Positions 1 to 11,641 of a DNA stretch of 64,000 nt are shown piece by piece. The DNA is from Cladocopium goreaui. Lineage: Eukaryota; Sar; Dinophyceae; Suessiales; Symbiodiniaceae. A program made the translations under genes and the position numbers. The notes beneath the pieces were generated by a model. It worked only from the letters and a program-made list of their open reading frames with translations, was not told where the DNA came from and did no database searches. How positions within the stretch are numbered: position 1 is the first letter of the stretch; each line of letters begins with the position of its first letter. The stretch spans positions 62,001-126,000 of the forward strand of contig CAMXCT020001710.1 of the NCBI GenBank assembly GCA_947184155.2, in the 5' to 3' direction.

Positions 1-123
1 TGTATAAATCAATGCTTCATAAGTCCAAGTCAGATCTCTGCGGCATAGATCTTGATTCGATCCAAAACGTTTTTATTGACTTACTTCTGCATCTACTTGG
101 GTTTGAAAATAAGGTATACACCC

Positions 124-255
124 AAATCCCATGGTTTATCATGGTTTATCACGGTTTATCATGGTTTATCATGGTTTATCATCATCATAGTTCATCCTCC
201 TCATCCTCTTCATCCTCTTCCTCCTCATCATCATCGTCATCCCCAGTTACACAGA
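124..255 (+). repeat. TTTATCATGG minisatellite and TCC/TCA run
   Basis: Five copies of the 10-bp word TTTATCATGG, then TCATCC/TCTTCC triplets. Confidence 0.85.
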
Positions 256-534
256 GCCTAAACATTGGGTATTGATAGGACAATTTTGGACAGACCCACT
301 TGTGGTCTGTTCAATGAGAATATGCGCCAGGGCCCTGCTTGCTTGTGGCCATCCAACCAGAACAATAGGAATGTGTAGGATGTCATTAAATATATAGTGA
401 GGCACTTGGCTACCTTAAGAGTCGTAGTTCAGCGAACCAGTTGCCAGCCTTTTCGGCAAATTTAGGGTACCAATAGACCCACCAAATTGGCAACTTTCCA
501 TGTGTTCATATGTATAAGTGTGATGTGTCTAGAC

Positions 535-775
535 AATAATCTATATATATATACACAAATAAAAAAACATATGTATGTATATATATATAATTATATATAT
601 ATGTATGCATGCCTATGCATATAATTATATGTAATGTAATGTAATGCAATATAATGTAATGTAATGTAATGTAACTATGTGAATATGTGTGTATGTGTGT
701 ATGTGTGTATGTGTGTATGTGTGCATGTGTGTATGTATGTCTGTATGTGTGTATGTGTATTTTGTGAGTAAATAT
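535..775 (+). repeat. AT, TAATG and TATG/TGTG microsatellites
   Basis: AT-rich run, then GTAAT repeats, then TATGTGTG repeats. The open frames here are repeat artefacts. Confidence 0.9.
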
Positions 776-1907
776 CTGTATATCATACACATGATGTTGA
801 CGTCTGTATATAAACAATACACATACAATTTAACACGGTGTTCGGTCTTCCCATATTCAAAGATGCACGTAGAATCTAACCCCATGATTGATCAGTCTTC
901 CGACCTGTCATTGGTATACCAGAACTATAAACCCTTGCGTACCTCAAAACCACTACTAGTGACTTCCAAAATCCAATGTTCGCTGGCCCCGTCTGCGTCG
1001 TTTTTACACCCGCATGTGCACATGCTGACCTACATGTACATGGAAATAGAAAAATCGTTTTTAGATCATCTATTAGATCTAGCCAAATTAAAATACGTCT
1101 GAAAGCTGAGGCTTTCATTTTGCCAGAAATTGCGCAGCAAGACTCTCCGACTGAAGGTATGATGCGCTCGCTAATCTCATCCTCCTGGCGAGATAACATG
1201 ACTAACCCCAGTTGATTGGAGGATATGAGTAGCCCCAAATAGTAATGAAAAGATGTGACTATTTGATTGCTACTACTGTAAAATGGTACCCACCCCCCAA
1301 TTAAACAAAGCAGAGCGTTGCTAATTTGGGGTTGATATGACCAAGAATGTGCGCAGGCACGGTGGCTTGCCGAACAAAACTTATTTCATCAGATCCATCT
1401 TATGATTCAGCGTAAGTCTCTCAAATGATAGGTCAATGATTTATAATGATCTTGCGTTGGAGGAGGTTCCATCTTTTTTCCCCAGATAGCTGGCAAGCTA
1501 TAGGGGTTCTTACTTCTCAAAGGTGGGGTCTTCGGTGGCGAACTTTTGAGCCAGACTCTGGCCAAGGTGCTGGGTGCTGTGCAGGGTGCTAAACCATAAA
1601 ATTGTAAAGAAACTGTTTTCATATCATTTTGACATGCACCTTTTTCGTGCAAAAACATTTTTATGCCGGCCCAACGGCCAAACGCAAAAAATTCGCTACC
1701 GGTCCAGTAAGCAAAACAAAAGGTTCTGTTACCGGCTCAGCAAACAAAACAAAACAACATTAAGAACCATGAGTTCTAACTTTTTGCAATCAACAGATCC
1801 TTCCACTGGTAACGTTACTTTTTCAGGCTTGGAACCATGAGTTTCAAGCTTTGGGAACCCGCAGTTCCTTACAATGAAAGCCGCTTAGCTTCGAAAACGT
1901 AAATTCT

Positions 1908-2050
1908 AACTTCTGGGAACCGGCAATTCCTTGCAATGGTAACCTCTGGTTCCCAGGTTGGGAACCGTAAGTTTCAAGGTCTGGGAGCCGGCAGTTCCTT
2001 GCCATGGTAACCTTTGGTTCCCACGTTGGGAACCATCAGTTCCAACCTTT
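1908..2050 (+). repeat. ~68-bp tandem repeat
   Basis: Two clear units with GGCAGTTCCTTGCCATGGTA and GGTTCCCAGGTTGGGAACC, preceded by degenerate ones from ~1780. Confidence 0.7.
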
Positions 2051-2660
2051 TCTATCTGGGGTCTATGCCGGTGTAATTTTTGGTGGATGATGTTGATACT
2101 AGTCCTCCGACACAACATTGCAGCGACAAACGACAGAGCCTGACGGTAAGAGCATAAGACCAATGGGAATGGGACCAATTGGGAAAATTTATCTGGAAAT
2201 ATGGGCTGTTCGGTGAAATTGGCAACCCACATTCTGGTGAAGCAAATGGAAAGACTCAGGGAAGCATTCACCCAACCATTTTCAGTAGTTGACCAGACAT
2301 CATCTGACGGCAGCCAGGGTGGAACCAAGATCATTCTACGCCACAGAAATTCACGCAAAAAACTTTCCCGTTTAGCTGTGTTTGCCTGAAGATTAGGGGA
2401 CAAGTTCCAAAAATCCCATCAAATTAGACAAACATCGAAAATTGGATCACCATGTTCCAAAAATAAAAAATCGTAAACGGGCAAAGCTGCCTGGAACGCA
2501 GAAGCAAGGCACTGGATTGCAACTATCTCCAGGTTAATAGGGGTTCCCACAATGGAGAATGACAATCCCAACTATATTATCTAACTGTATTAGGGATAAT
2601 CCCAACCATATTGATTAGTTATATAATATCATATGATCCCGAAACTCATCATCAACCAAC

Positions 2661-2717
2661 CATAGATCGCAGCCAGCGTCTCCTCAGCCTCCTGGATGGG
2701 ATAGCAGAAGATGCTAC
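2661..2717 (-). CDS. Possible small host exon
   Basis: ACCTGCAG acceptor, SIFCYPIQEAEETLAAIYG, donor CTATG|GTTGG. Only 57 nt. Confidence 0.25.
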
Positions 2718-3008
2718 CTGCAGGTGGACACCAAAAAAAACACATCTGCATGGTGAAGGAAGAAACAACGGGCAACCGTTGGACAGACAGCTTTGGCATG
2801 TGCAGTACCTGTGGCGCAACTGGAACAACATCAAATCTGATGAATCAAATTCATTTTGCATTTTCCAAAAAACAGGTGTCTCAATTTTCGGATCCAGTGA
2901 AATCACCGATGAAGCTCCAAGACCAATACCCAATTTGTTCATCTCATTTTCATATCAAATACTAGGTTACTAGGGGAAATCGTTGTAAACCAGTGGATTT
3001 GTTGGTAC

Positions 3009-3130
3009 CCTCATTTTCAAACTCATTCTTTTCCTTTGCGTTCCTCCAATCCGCAGGACGCCCTTGCCGGAAGCTGCCTGCTTTGTTCTTCTTTTCAGCT
3101 GGCGGCGAAGTCGGCATGTGATGAGGCAAG
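3009..3130 (-). CDS. Possible host exon, charged
   Basis: Frame PPAEKKNKAGSFRQGRPAD to KEKNEFENEG, donor at GAGG|GTACC. The 5' limit is not clear. Confidence 0.38.
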
Positions 3131-3463
3131 GTGGGAGCCAAGTGGCCCCAGAGATCCCCTGGGCGATTCCAAAGAAACATGGGGATTGGCGAAAACTGGA
3201 CCAAAAAGACCATTGCAGGCTTGGCAAATGGGGACTTTTAACCTGGAGTTTTTGCGTTGCAGATTGGTGGGGATTTTGCACAGCTCCTGAGAAGTTGCTG
3301 TGCTAGACACACTGCCTCAGTCAAAATTCCGATGGGCCCCTAGGAGAATCCACGAATCCACCATGACAAATTGCAGCGTAGAGGGTCCCCATTCCCAATC
3401 AAATGTTGTTGCTACTCTGCATTCCATTGGGAAATCAACAAAGGTCTTAGGGAATATTTAAAT

Positions 3464-3625
3464 CCCACCCCCGTTAAACGGTACATTCATTGAAGATCTT
3501 CAATAAGGGTTTAATTCTCCCACCCCCGTTAAACTTCTACATTCATTGAAGATCCTCAATAAGGGTTTAATTCTCCCACCCCCGTTAAACTTCCACATTC
3601 ATTGAAGATCTTCAATAAGGGTTTG
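3464..3625 (+). repeat. 57-bp tandem repeat, three copies
   Basis: Units with TCCCACCCCCGTTAAAC, ACATTCATTGAAGATC and CAATAAGGGTTT, followed directly by an ATG triplet run. Confidence 0.9.
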
Positions 3626-3650
3626 ATGATGATGATGGTGATGATGATGG

Positions 3651-3681
<31 letters not shown>

Positions 3682-3746
3682 GATGGTGGTGATGATGATG
3701 ATGACGACGAAGACGAAGACGAAGACGAAGACGATGACGATGACGG

Positions 3747-3784
<38 letters not shown>

Positions 3785-3785
3785 C
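3624..3785 (+). repeat. (ATG)n/(ACG)n trinucleotide repeat
   Basis: GAT/GGT triplets with a GACGAA block in the middle. Open in all frames as poly-His, poly-Ser or poly-Met text, which is an artefact. Confidence 0.93.
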
Positions 3786-4149
3786 TGATGCGTTGCCTGT
3801 CGTGGTTGCGGTGCCGGGCAAAGCCCGGGCATTGGCCATATCTATACATACATAATATACATCATGTGTAAATGCAATTATGCGTATAGATATTACCAAT
3901 TGTTCCGATATAGGATTTGGGGATTACTCAATGAACCGTACAATGCTGCAATCTCATTCTCAGCGTCGCCTTGTGGTTCGGAATACCTCTGGACTGCCCT
4001 CTACTAAACTGACAATCCGGGACTGGACAAATCATGAAAAATCGCAATTTTAATAGCTAAATCAACAAGCTAAATGAACCATGTTCATCAATTTTCCATG
4101 GCAAACTGTTAAATTACTGGAATGTAACCAGTTCTTGTTGAAACATTTC

Positions 4150-4265
4150 TTTTGTCTCCATTCCTCCCATCGACCCTTCTGGCCTTGGTCAATCCACCGC
4201 GGAATTGGTACATGCTCTTGCCATGGAGGGGCATCTGCATTCGATTGCACAGCGAATCCCACAGC
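4150..4265 (-). CDS. Possible host exon
   Basis: Acceptor TTGCACGCAG|GCT, frame AVGFAVQSNADAPPWQE to QKGRWEEWRQKK. The plus strand is also open across this stretch (4081-4527), so the strand choice rests on the splice-like AG|GC and composition. Confidence 0.38.
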
Positions 4266-4899
4266 CTGCGTGCAAAAGCTGTGGCGTTTTACACCTCCAA
4301 AATCCTGTCTAGATATGTCTAGATTGTGCCAAGTGGTACCTAGTATGGGTTTTGTAATTCCTCCTAGTGCACCAGATATGAAATCTGCTTTGAAACTCCC
4401 TCTCATCATCATAGGATTATGCGTAATGGCAGCAAAAATGACTGCTCCAAAACCGTATCGTGGTGCCGGAGCGAAAAAAGGACGATTCTCAAGCACTTTC
4501 TTAAAAAGAACTATGGAAGGGAAATGATCAGCGCCAAAATCGGAAAAAATTGCTGGCAAACCACCGCCACGTTGATGCAGCCATTCCCATACGATTTACG
4601 ATGCCCAGGTGCAACAGACAATAGACAATAGTATCACGCACGCAGCCAGCCACTACATGCCACTACGATCTGCATTGCGCAGTGCCAAACCCGCATGTCT
4701 CTACGCACATGGCAACACAACAGGACAGCAATCATGCAACCATTCCAGTGCAATCTGCAACCAAACATTCCACAAGCGCATAGAAACTACGACCCAACTC
4801 GCAACCGCGCCACACAGGAGCTGCCCTTCATCCCCGGCTCCAGCCACTTTACACGGGAAAAAAACACAATGTTTTGCGGTCCGGCATCCTCACCAACAC

Positions 4900-5030
4900 A
4901 AGTCAACACTTCCCCAAGTTAAGACTTCCCTAACTCAACCCACTTCACACAGTCACCACTTCTCCAAGTCACCACTTCTCTCTAAGTCATCACTTTCTTA
5001 AGTCAACACTTCCCTAAGTCAACCCATGCA
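4900..5030 (+). repeat. AAGTCAACACTTCCCT minisatellite
   Basis: Degenerate short units of AAGTCAACACTTCCCT/AAGTCACCACTTCTCT; a single extra copy near 6315. Confidence 0.7.
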
Positions 5031-5264
5031 ACATTCATGCAGCCATTACAATGCGATCTGTCATGACAATTGTTATGTTACGTATTGTTGTGTATGTATT
5101 GTTATGTCATGTACTGTTCTGTTACGTACTGTTGTTTTATTTATTGTGTTATTGTTATACAAGTCATCTGTAACTCGGAAGATTGCTTCCCAACTTTGAT
5201 GATTAATCATGGTTACAAATTGACCACAGCAGCCCCCCAAAAATACCCCACAGTTGGAAACCAG

Positions 5265-5348
5265 TAGTATGTATATATATATCCCATATATATATGTATA
5301 ATATATATATATATACATATATATATACATGTATATATATATATTGGG
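5265..5348 (+). repeat. (TA)n microsatellite
   Basis: AT-only run with a few interruptions. Confidence 0.92.
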
Positions 5349-5475
5349 AAACATCATCGTTTTAGCCTGGAATCAGTGTTCGGCATCTTTTTGGGTCTTG
5401 TTATATTATATTATTCATTATATTTCATTATCATGATAGACCATGGCATTGTTTGAACCACATCATAGGGAATGC

Positions 5476-5642
5476 ATCATATGAGCCATGGTCAATACTC
5501 ACTATATGGTTGATGGTCATCCCATCCATAATAAGGATCCTTATTCCATGGTTATTATAAATCCCATTAAATCACCATTGGATGACTAGCCCCGTTTTTA
5601 ATGGTTATTAACCATGAGTATTGACCATAGCTCATATATCCC
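5476..5642 (+). repeat. Inverted repeat, MITE-like hairpin
   Basis: Arms ATGAGCCATGGTCAATACTC (near 5478) and GAGTATTGACCATAGCTCAT (near 5615) are inverted copies ~45 bp long around a ~80-bp loop. No family assigned. Confidence 0.65.
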
Positions 5643-5645
5643 ACT

Positions 5646-5726
5646 ATAAAAAATCACCATTTTTAATGGGAAAATCCACTATAAATGGCCATTTTCAATA
5701 GCTATTTTGACATAACCAGAGGGTAT
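5646..5726 (+). mobile_element. MITE remnant (TACCCTCTGGTAA family)
   Basis: Contains ACTATAAATGGCCATTTTCAATAGC and the end ACCAGAGGGTA at 5716-5726; the other terminus is not preserved. Confidence 0.55.
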
Positions 5727-5837
5727 CCCAAGGTGTCCGTTTTCAGCTCCCTCCACCTCCGCTGGGTCTTTCGAGTCCAATTGTTGTTGGACTTCCCGAG
5801 CGATGAGAGGCTGCATCCTGGCTGCCAACGAGCGTCC
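5717..5837 (-). CDS. Host exon ending in a MITE-derived donor
   Basis: Acceptor ATATTCGCAG, frame GRSLAARMQPLIAREVQQ to AENGHLGIPSG. The 3' end runs into a MITE end (TACCCTCTG|GTTATG), so the donor may be supplied by the MITE at 5646-5726. Confidence 0.42.
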
Positions 5838-5924
5838 CTGCGAATATGTTAGGCAGGAAATAGCACAAGGTGGTGGTCTCCCAGTTATAAGTTGGTTTAT
5901 ACACTTCATGAAATAAATAAAACA

Positions 5925-5970
5925 TATCTATCTATCTATCTATCTATCTCTCTCTATATATATATATTCA
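5925..5970 (+). repeat. (TATC)n microsatellite
   Basis: TATC units followed by TCTC and TATA. Confidence 0.9.
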
Positions 5971-6678
5971 ATAAACCATAGACAACCTAGTTATAAGCCA
6001 ACTTATCTATCTATCGTTTGGGGGCAGCACGGGCAGCATGTTGTACCCTGCATGGCCAGAAATCTGGGCCACCTTTGGGGGTTGAATCCTCATGAACACA
6101 TCAATTTCATCGTTTTTTGTCCAAGGATCTGTGAGGATTTTGAAAACAAAATCAACATTCCCGGAGACACCCTGAAAACATCCAACAATGTCCTACTTGT
6201 TCGATGTTTAACATTGTTTAACCCATTTTGGAGGATGGTTTTATCGTTTTTTTTATAGTACTGTTTGGGGGGTAGGGATGAACAAAGATGCTGGCTCCTG
6301 ATGTGAAGCTCCTACGTCAACACTTCCCTAAGTCATGTAACTTCTTTCTTCTTTGGGGTGGAAAAACATAAAGACTTTTGGATGGATATCTCCGAGGTGC
6401 TCGAGTTAGTAAAACTTCCTATATGAATCAGTCCTTTAAGTGTGTTCCATCCATAGGCTACACCCCAAATTGTTTACCTCAGACAAACATTGAACTGTTC
6501 CACTGTGAAAGGATATGAAAGCAGCCAGGCTCTTGCTATGACAAGGCGAAAGGGGCTTATATACTTTCAATAAGCCACCATGTTCGAAGTGGGGAAACTG
6601 GTTTGGGGTTTGGGGTATTTGGTATTTTGTGGCACACACACAGATTTACGTATATGATCTATAATATTCTATAATTAA

Positions 6679-6829
6679 TCATCTTATGAATGGCTTGATT
6701 CGGTCAATGATTGCTCGTTGCCATTCCTCACCGTCACTGTATCCTACAGCAACACTGGCCGCTCGCCTCTGGATTGCCTTTGAGACCTGTCGGATGATTT
6801 CAAAAAACTCATCTAGTACCGGAAATCCT
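6679..6829 (-). CDS. Host 3' exon, C-terminus of an unknown protein
   Basis: Acceptor GGTCTTTAG, frame GFPVLDEFFEIIRQVSK to AIIDRIKPFIR and TGA. Helical, charged, good codon-like texture. The only clear C-terminus on the left flank. Confidence 0.5.
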
Positions 6830-8046
6830 CTAAAGACCAGGACAAGATATACACTCCGGTAGTCCACCATTTAGTTCGATGATTTTCCCTGCTATAAACC
6901 TCCATGGCTAGTTCGGGGATTTCCCAGCTAGCCATGTTTGCTGGAAGGTATACCAAGTCTGACTTATCTGACTTGCTTGGCACTTGATAAGCAGCAACTC
7001 TCAGGGACCCCCCTGCAAAACCCTTCCATGGCTGCTGCTGAATGATCTTCCAACCGAGTTGGCTGGTACAGCTGGAGTTCCCATTGATGGAACAAAATCC
7101 AGGACATATTGCAGATTGATTAGTTGGTTCATGGGCCCATGACATACTCATTTCATCTTTCAGGGGAACCACATTAACCTATGCACCCAGAACCCATGGT
7201 TTTGTAATGGATAAAAGACGCACACATGGAGGGATCATTTGGACCATTTTCATGGAGGGATCAACAGCCAAAAACGAGTGGCACTGAGTATCATGGCTGA
7301 GGCCCCTATCCAAATCCTGATTTGTTGGTGAAATCTATCTGTTCTTGTTGGTGAAATTCTGATTTTTGAGTGTATCCGGTGTATCCCAGTCTTCCTGTGA
7401 TTTCTGCCTGGTGCAACATGGCATCTGCAATTACGTTTGACAGCTCTTTGCTGTCGAAAAGCGGAGCGAGTGCACCTCACTTCTGCTCAGCAGATGTTTT
7501 TTCTAGACTTGGCCTTCAGAATCCAAACTTTGGTGCTGAAATCTTCATAAAAAGGGTCCCTGCAACAGTCGTGCCACCATCGGATTGTACGGGTTGGAAA
7601 AAAAACGGGTTCATGGTCTCATTGGAAAAATCGTCAATTTGGATCATCATCCCAGGTTGTTTTGAGATGGACAGCCAGGCATCTTGTTTCAACCACGTCT
7701 GGGGTACTGCCCAGTGGTTGGATGGTGACAAGCAACCGGGTGGCGAAAAATTGGCACCATCTGGAATCGCACATCCCAGTTGCGAATCCACAAGAATTCA
7801 TCAAAAACATGACTTAGCTCCATTCATTACCCTCTGGTACTGCAATCAAACATGACAATCGATAATCCTACTTGAATGGGGCATAATGGGGCAATATCAT
7901 CAAACTCAATGAGGGTTGTTCCAGCCAGCGGTTGAGGACACCAAAGGCTACCTATCAAATATCCCTATGAAATCACATACAATGCCATTAAATCCTCATG
8001 ATGGCACAATGGTTGCTTGATATGCTTGATATAATATTTGTTGGTC

Positions 8047-8163
8047 GTCCCCCCTTGTCTGAGCTCCACGCGCGGTGCATCTGCTGGTGCTGCTGGTGCT
8101 GCTGGCTCATCTGCACGGCTAGGTTCATAGGCTGGGTACCCCAAAATTGCATGGCAGTAGCAT
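8047..8163 (-). CDS. Possible host exon, Gln/His or Ala/Pro-rich
   Basis: Two minus-strand frames are open, one with MSQQHQQHQQMH and one with EPAAPAAPADAP. A triplet repeat (CAGCAGCAC) makes the choice uncertain. Confidence 0.25.
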
Positions 8164-9362
8164 ATCAAAACTAGGAGAATAACGGGTCATAAATGAAAAC
8201 CAAAAGGTTTATCCTCAAGTTTGGAGGGCTCATGCGAAGAATTGACAGAATCCGTGCCAGACGGCAATTTGGACCCAGGCAGTGCTGAGGCTTGCCAAGA
8301 TGTAGTCGCTGATTGCCTGGTGTTCCCATCTTAGGATATCTCACCCCAAGAAGCACCTGGCAAGGGAGGGGCCGCAGCTCCAATCTTCTCCATGGCCCCC
8401 AAGGTCATGGGCACTAGAGACCACCTGGGAAATATGCTGAGCGTATTGGGAAACAATGGGGTAACACGCTAACTGCCCCGAAAAAACGGGTGGCCCAAAT
8501 CCCAAGTTCGGCAATCTGGCGTGTTCCTGGTCTGCGGTGCATTTCAGCTGAGAGCCCAGAAATTGAACGGCTGAAGCTCAACGGGCAGCATTTGGGGGAA
8601 GACAACCATTTTGTAGGCCCTTTCAATAGGAAACTCATGGACAAACACTTTTTTCGATTGGCTCCATGTTAGTTTCCCAGTGGAGAGTTGCGGTAGAATC
8701 CATGTCTGCGGTCAACTATCGTCAACTATCGTTTGGTTGATTTCTCAGATGCCGGTAGATCAGGATTTGCAGGATTTTAAGTCATTAAACACGTCCAAAA
8801 TCAGCGGCCACCAGTTTTTACCGTGTCCTGCTGCATGTCCTCATCCTTCAGCTCGTCCCTCATGTCCACGGTGAAGGTCATTTCGGAGACCTTGACATGG
8901 GAGGTGAACGCTATGGCCATGTCTATCTCCAGCCTTCTGAAGGTCTCCCATCTATCTTAGTCTGCCATGACCAAACACCTCACCGCCCTGTGTTCAATCC
9001 CTCACCGACCGCATTTCCTGCAGCACATATCCTGACCTTCAACAACTTCGACTGGCCGGAATTACTGTAAATTCATCATCTCCAATGCCATCGTTCACAG
9101 GGGGTCCCACTTAGTACGACTTTAGGATTGGTAACTGTCCAAGTGGTGGGTACCAAGGCCCCCGAGCAAACTCGATGTCGGAGTCAATCTCTTCCACCTC
9201 GACCACCATTCTTTTGACGTACCCTCATCATTCGTTGCATCTCTCTATAATTCTCTAAATACTATTATATATATATATATTCTATACTGTAATATAGAAG
9301 CCAAATGAAACACTATGCATCACTATACTGTCTGGTCATTCGTTTTCGTATGTTGTCTGCTT

Positions 9363-9571
9363 GTTTTCCAGCCGCATGTTTCTTGACTGCACGGGCTTCA
9401 TCCCCATCAGTGCTGGAAACACATTTGCCGTTGTAAAGGCTGTATCCAAAAGTGAACCACGTGATCTCATCTCAGAGGGGTCCATATCCAAGGACCGACT
9501 TTTCCACAACACTTCTCCAGCGGAACAAGTTTTTTCTCCCAGAACAGGAATGACTTTGCGGAATGCCTGTA
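9363..9571 (-). CDS. Possible host exon
   Basis: After an AG at 9572 the frame AFRKVIPVLGEKTCSAGEV continues to NMRLENKQT. Open for ~70 codons with coding-like composition; the donor is not identified. Confidence 0.38.
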
Positions 9572-9640
9572 TCAATTATGTTCAATTATATATGTTATTT
9601 TCTATTTCTTCCTCCATCCTTCCCACCCTTTCCCGCCCTT

Positions 9641-9781
9641 TCAGGTGTGACAGTGGTGACATTCCCACGGCTGTGCCTCCTTCACTTCTGGCTTCTTAGG
9701 CTCAGCCTCCACCTTTGGGGCTTCCTCCTGGGACAAGACGTGGGATCGGATGCTAAGGTCGGGGCCAGTGGCGCCATGGGC
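9641..9781 (-). CDS. Host exon, Lys/Glu/Pro-rich
   Basis: Acceptor GGCATGAG|GCC, frame reading SIRSHVLSQEEAPKVEAEPK and on to PWECHHCHT before TGA. The longer overlapping frame lacks this composition. Function unknown. Confidence 0.42.
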   Translation of the reverse strand, partial: AHGATGPDLSIRSHVLSQEEAPKVEAEPKKPEVKEAQPWECHHCHT

Positions 9782-10109
9782 CTCATGCCACAGCTCTCCT
9801 GGGGGTCAAAGACCACATCACCAGAGGGTTGAGCACCTCCATTGGTCGCCTGCGAGGTGCAGGGTCGCACGGTCGTGGGAATCCGACGAGGTCTGACACT
9901 TTCCGGGCTTGATCGTTCGTCTGTTTGGTTGAATCCCATAGAAAAACTTGTTGAACATGCCGACACTTCATGACACTTCACCGTTCCGTGTTTGGCTTCT
10001 GTATATAAGATATGCGTACCCGCCAAACTGTAAATCGTGGTCACCAACGCTAGTTTGGGTGGGGTAAACCCTGCAAAAGTCTAGGTGACGTTTCTGCTGG
10101 CGAAGAGAG

Positions 10110-10285
10110 TAAGTGCAAACACCACGACAACAATGCAATGACAACAAGGACAGCGACAGTGGCGACAACAGCGGTGACAACAAGGACAAGACCAAGGGCC
10201 AACACAGGGACAACAATAGCGACGACAACAAGGGCAAGGACAAGAACAGGGGACGATAACAAGAACAAGAGGAACAATCACATGA
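10110..10285 (+). repeat. GACAACAA-type degenerate repeat
   Basis: Units of GACAACAAGGACA and GCGACAACA. Gives spurious Leu/Val-rich minus-strand frames. Confidence 0.75.
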
Positions 10286-11317
10286 ATGAACGACCACAAT
10301 ATATGACAGATGATTAACTGATCACAGTAATTACATCACTAGGCACATTAACGATCATTAACGTACATTAATGAACATTAACGCTAGCAATCATGATGAC
10401 TATGACGACCACCACGATCAGCACCACAGCCGCAACAAGAAAACAACACAACCCTCAAAAAGCCTTGTTTCTGCCATTAGCGGTCACCTTACAAGATGTT
10501 TCAAGCGTCGCACCAAGTTGTCCCTGTTGCTTCTCTTTTTGTCCGATCGTTCGCAAATCAGACACTTCAGCTAGAGAAAACTCTGCTGATTTACCCATGT
10601 GTTCTCGAACAGCATGGAGATGAACAGTTTTCTTCGGACGTCAACGGACGGAAGGGTGCACCAGATCCAGCATGTCTCAAAATGTTGCCATATGCTCAAA
10701 ACATGCATCCATGCACACACACACACAACCACGTTTGCAGAATAAACATGTGATTTCTCCAGTTAACACCGCACCATAGGCACCGAAATGTTGAATCTAT
10801 GTGGACTTCACCCCCAAATGATAAACTCACCTAGATCCAACCGAAGCCCCGAAACGGGGCATCAATGAACCCAGGACCGCATGCCTTTTTGCATCCTTTT
10901 CCAATGAATTTTGTGGATACAAGTAGATCAGGAATGGCAATCACTTACAAGTTGGTTTATAAACCCATCCAAGTATAGACATAAACAAAAATCAAGATAT
11001 ATCACAATACGTATAAATGGATGTACACATACATATTATATCATCTTATATCATATATTATCGTATACATAGCCACCATCCACCCTAGTAACTCAGCTGA
11101 CCGAAGAACTTCTCATAAAGGCAGCTACGGACCCCTTGAGGGTCAGCGAACGTCACCTACAGCGACCTCGGTGCGGCGCTCCAGTCTTGCGCCGTGCGGC
11201 GAGTCACCAGATACCGCACGTGTCAAGGGAATCTGATCAAGGGAAAACCATAGGAAAACCATAGGAAAATGGTGGTTTAATGGGATTTAAATGGATTTAA
11301 TGGGATTTAATGGCACT

Positions 11318-11429
11318 TACCCTCTGGTAAACGTTTACATAACTATGGAAAGATCCACCATTTTCAAGGGTTTTTTTTCAACTATAAATGGCCATTTTCA
11401 ATAGCTTTTTGTTTGTTTACCAGAGGGTA
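11318..11429 (+). mobile_element. MITE, TACCCTCTGGTAA family
   Basis: Termini TACCCTCTGGTAA and TTACCAGAGGGTA, 112 bp, with the family interior ATAAATGGCCATTTTCAATAG. TA flanks suggest a TA target. Confidence 0.85.
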
Positions 11430-11494
11430 AACAGGGCTTGGTTTTGATGCCCCAATTGAACATCACCCAGCTATTGGGGATAGTTCATGATATT

Positions 11495-11641
11495 TCATCT
11501 CCAACGGATACTTTTCAAGTCCTTTTTCAAGTGATGAAGAGGTGCATTTTTTCGAAACATTTCTGGTTGCCTGCTGGTGTCAGCCACACTGGAGAGAACT
11601 TCTCTAAAGCGCTTCACCATTTTGTCTGGTGGACTGCTGAA
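11495..11641 (-). CDS. Host exon, C-terminal-looking, unknown protein
   Basis: After GGGATTCAG the frame SPPDKMVKRFREVLSSVAD runs to KDLKSIRWR and a TGA at 11495; alternatively it leaves at the donor AAAA|GTATCC. Charged, helix-forming and clearly coding-like. Function unknown. Confidence 0.48.
   Translation of the reverse strand, partial: FSSPPDKMVKRFREVLSSVADTSRQPEMFRKNAPLHHLKKDLKSIRWR

Larger units (their letters stand above)
1..2650. other. Stretch without recognised genes
   Basis: Apart from the repeats listed, only short overlapping open frames on both strands; none has clear splice signals. Confidence 0.4.

Noticed and set aside
3556..3899. Poly-His, poly-Ser and poly-Met/Ile proteins
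   Set aside because: Pure product of the ATG/ACG triplet repeat, open on both strands.
4081..4527. Plus-strand 148-aa frame
   Set aside because: Complementary minus-strand frame has an AG|GC acceptor and better composition; kept only as a low-confidence minus exon.
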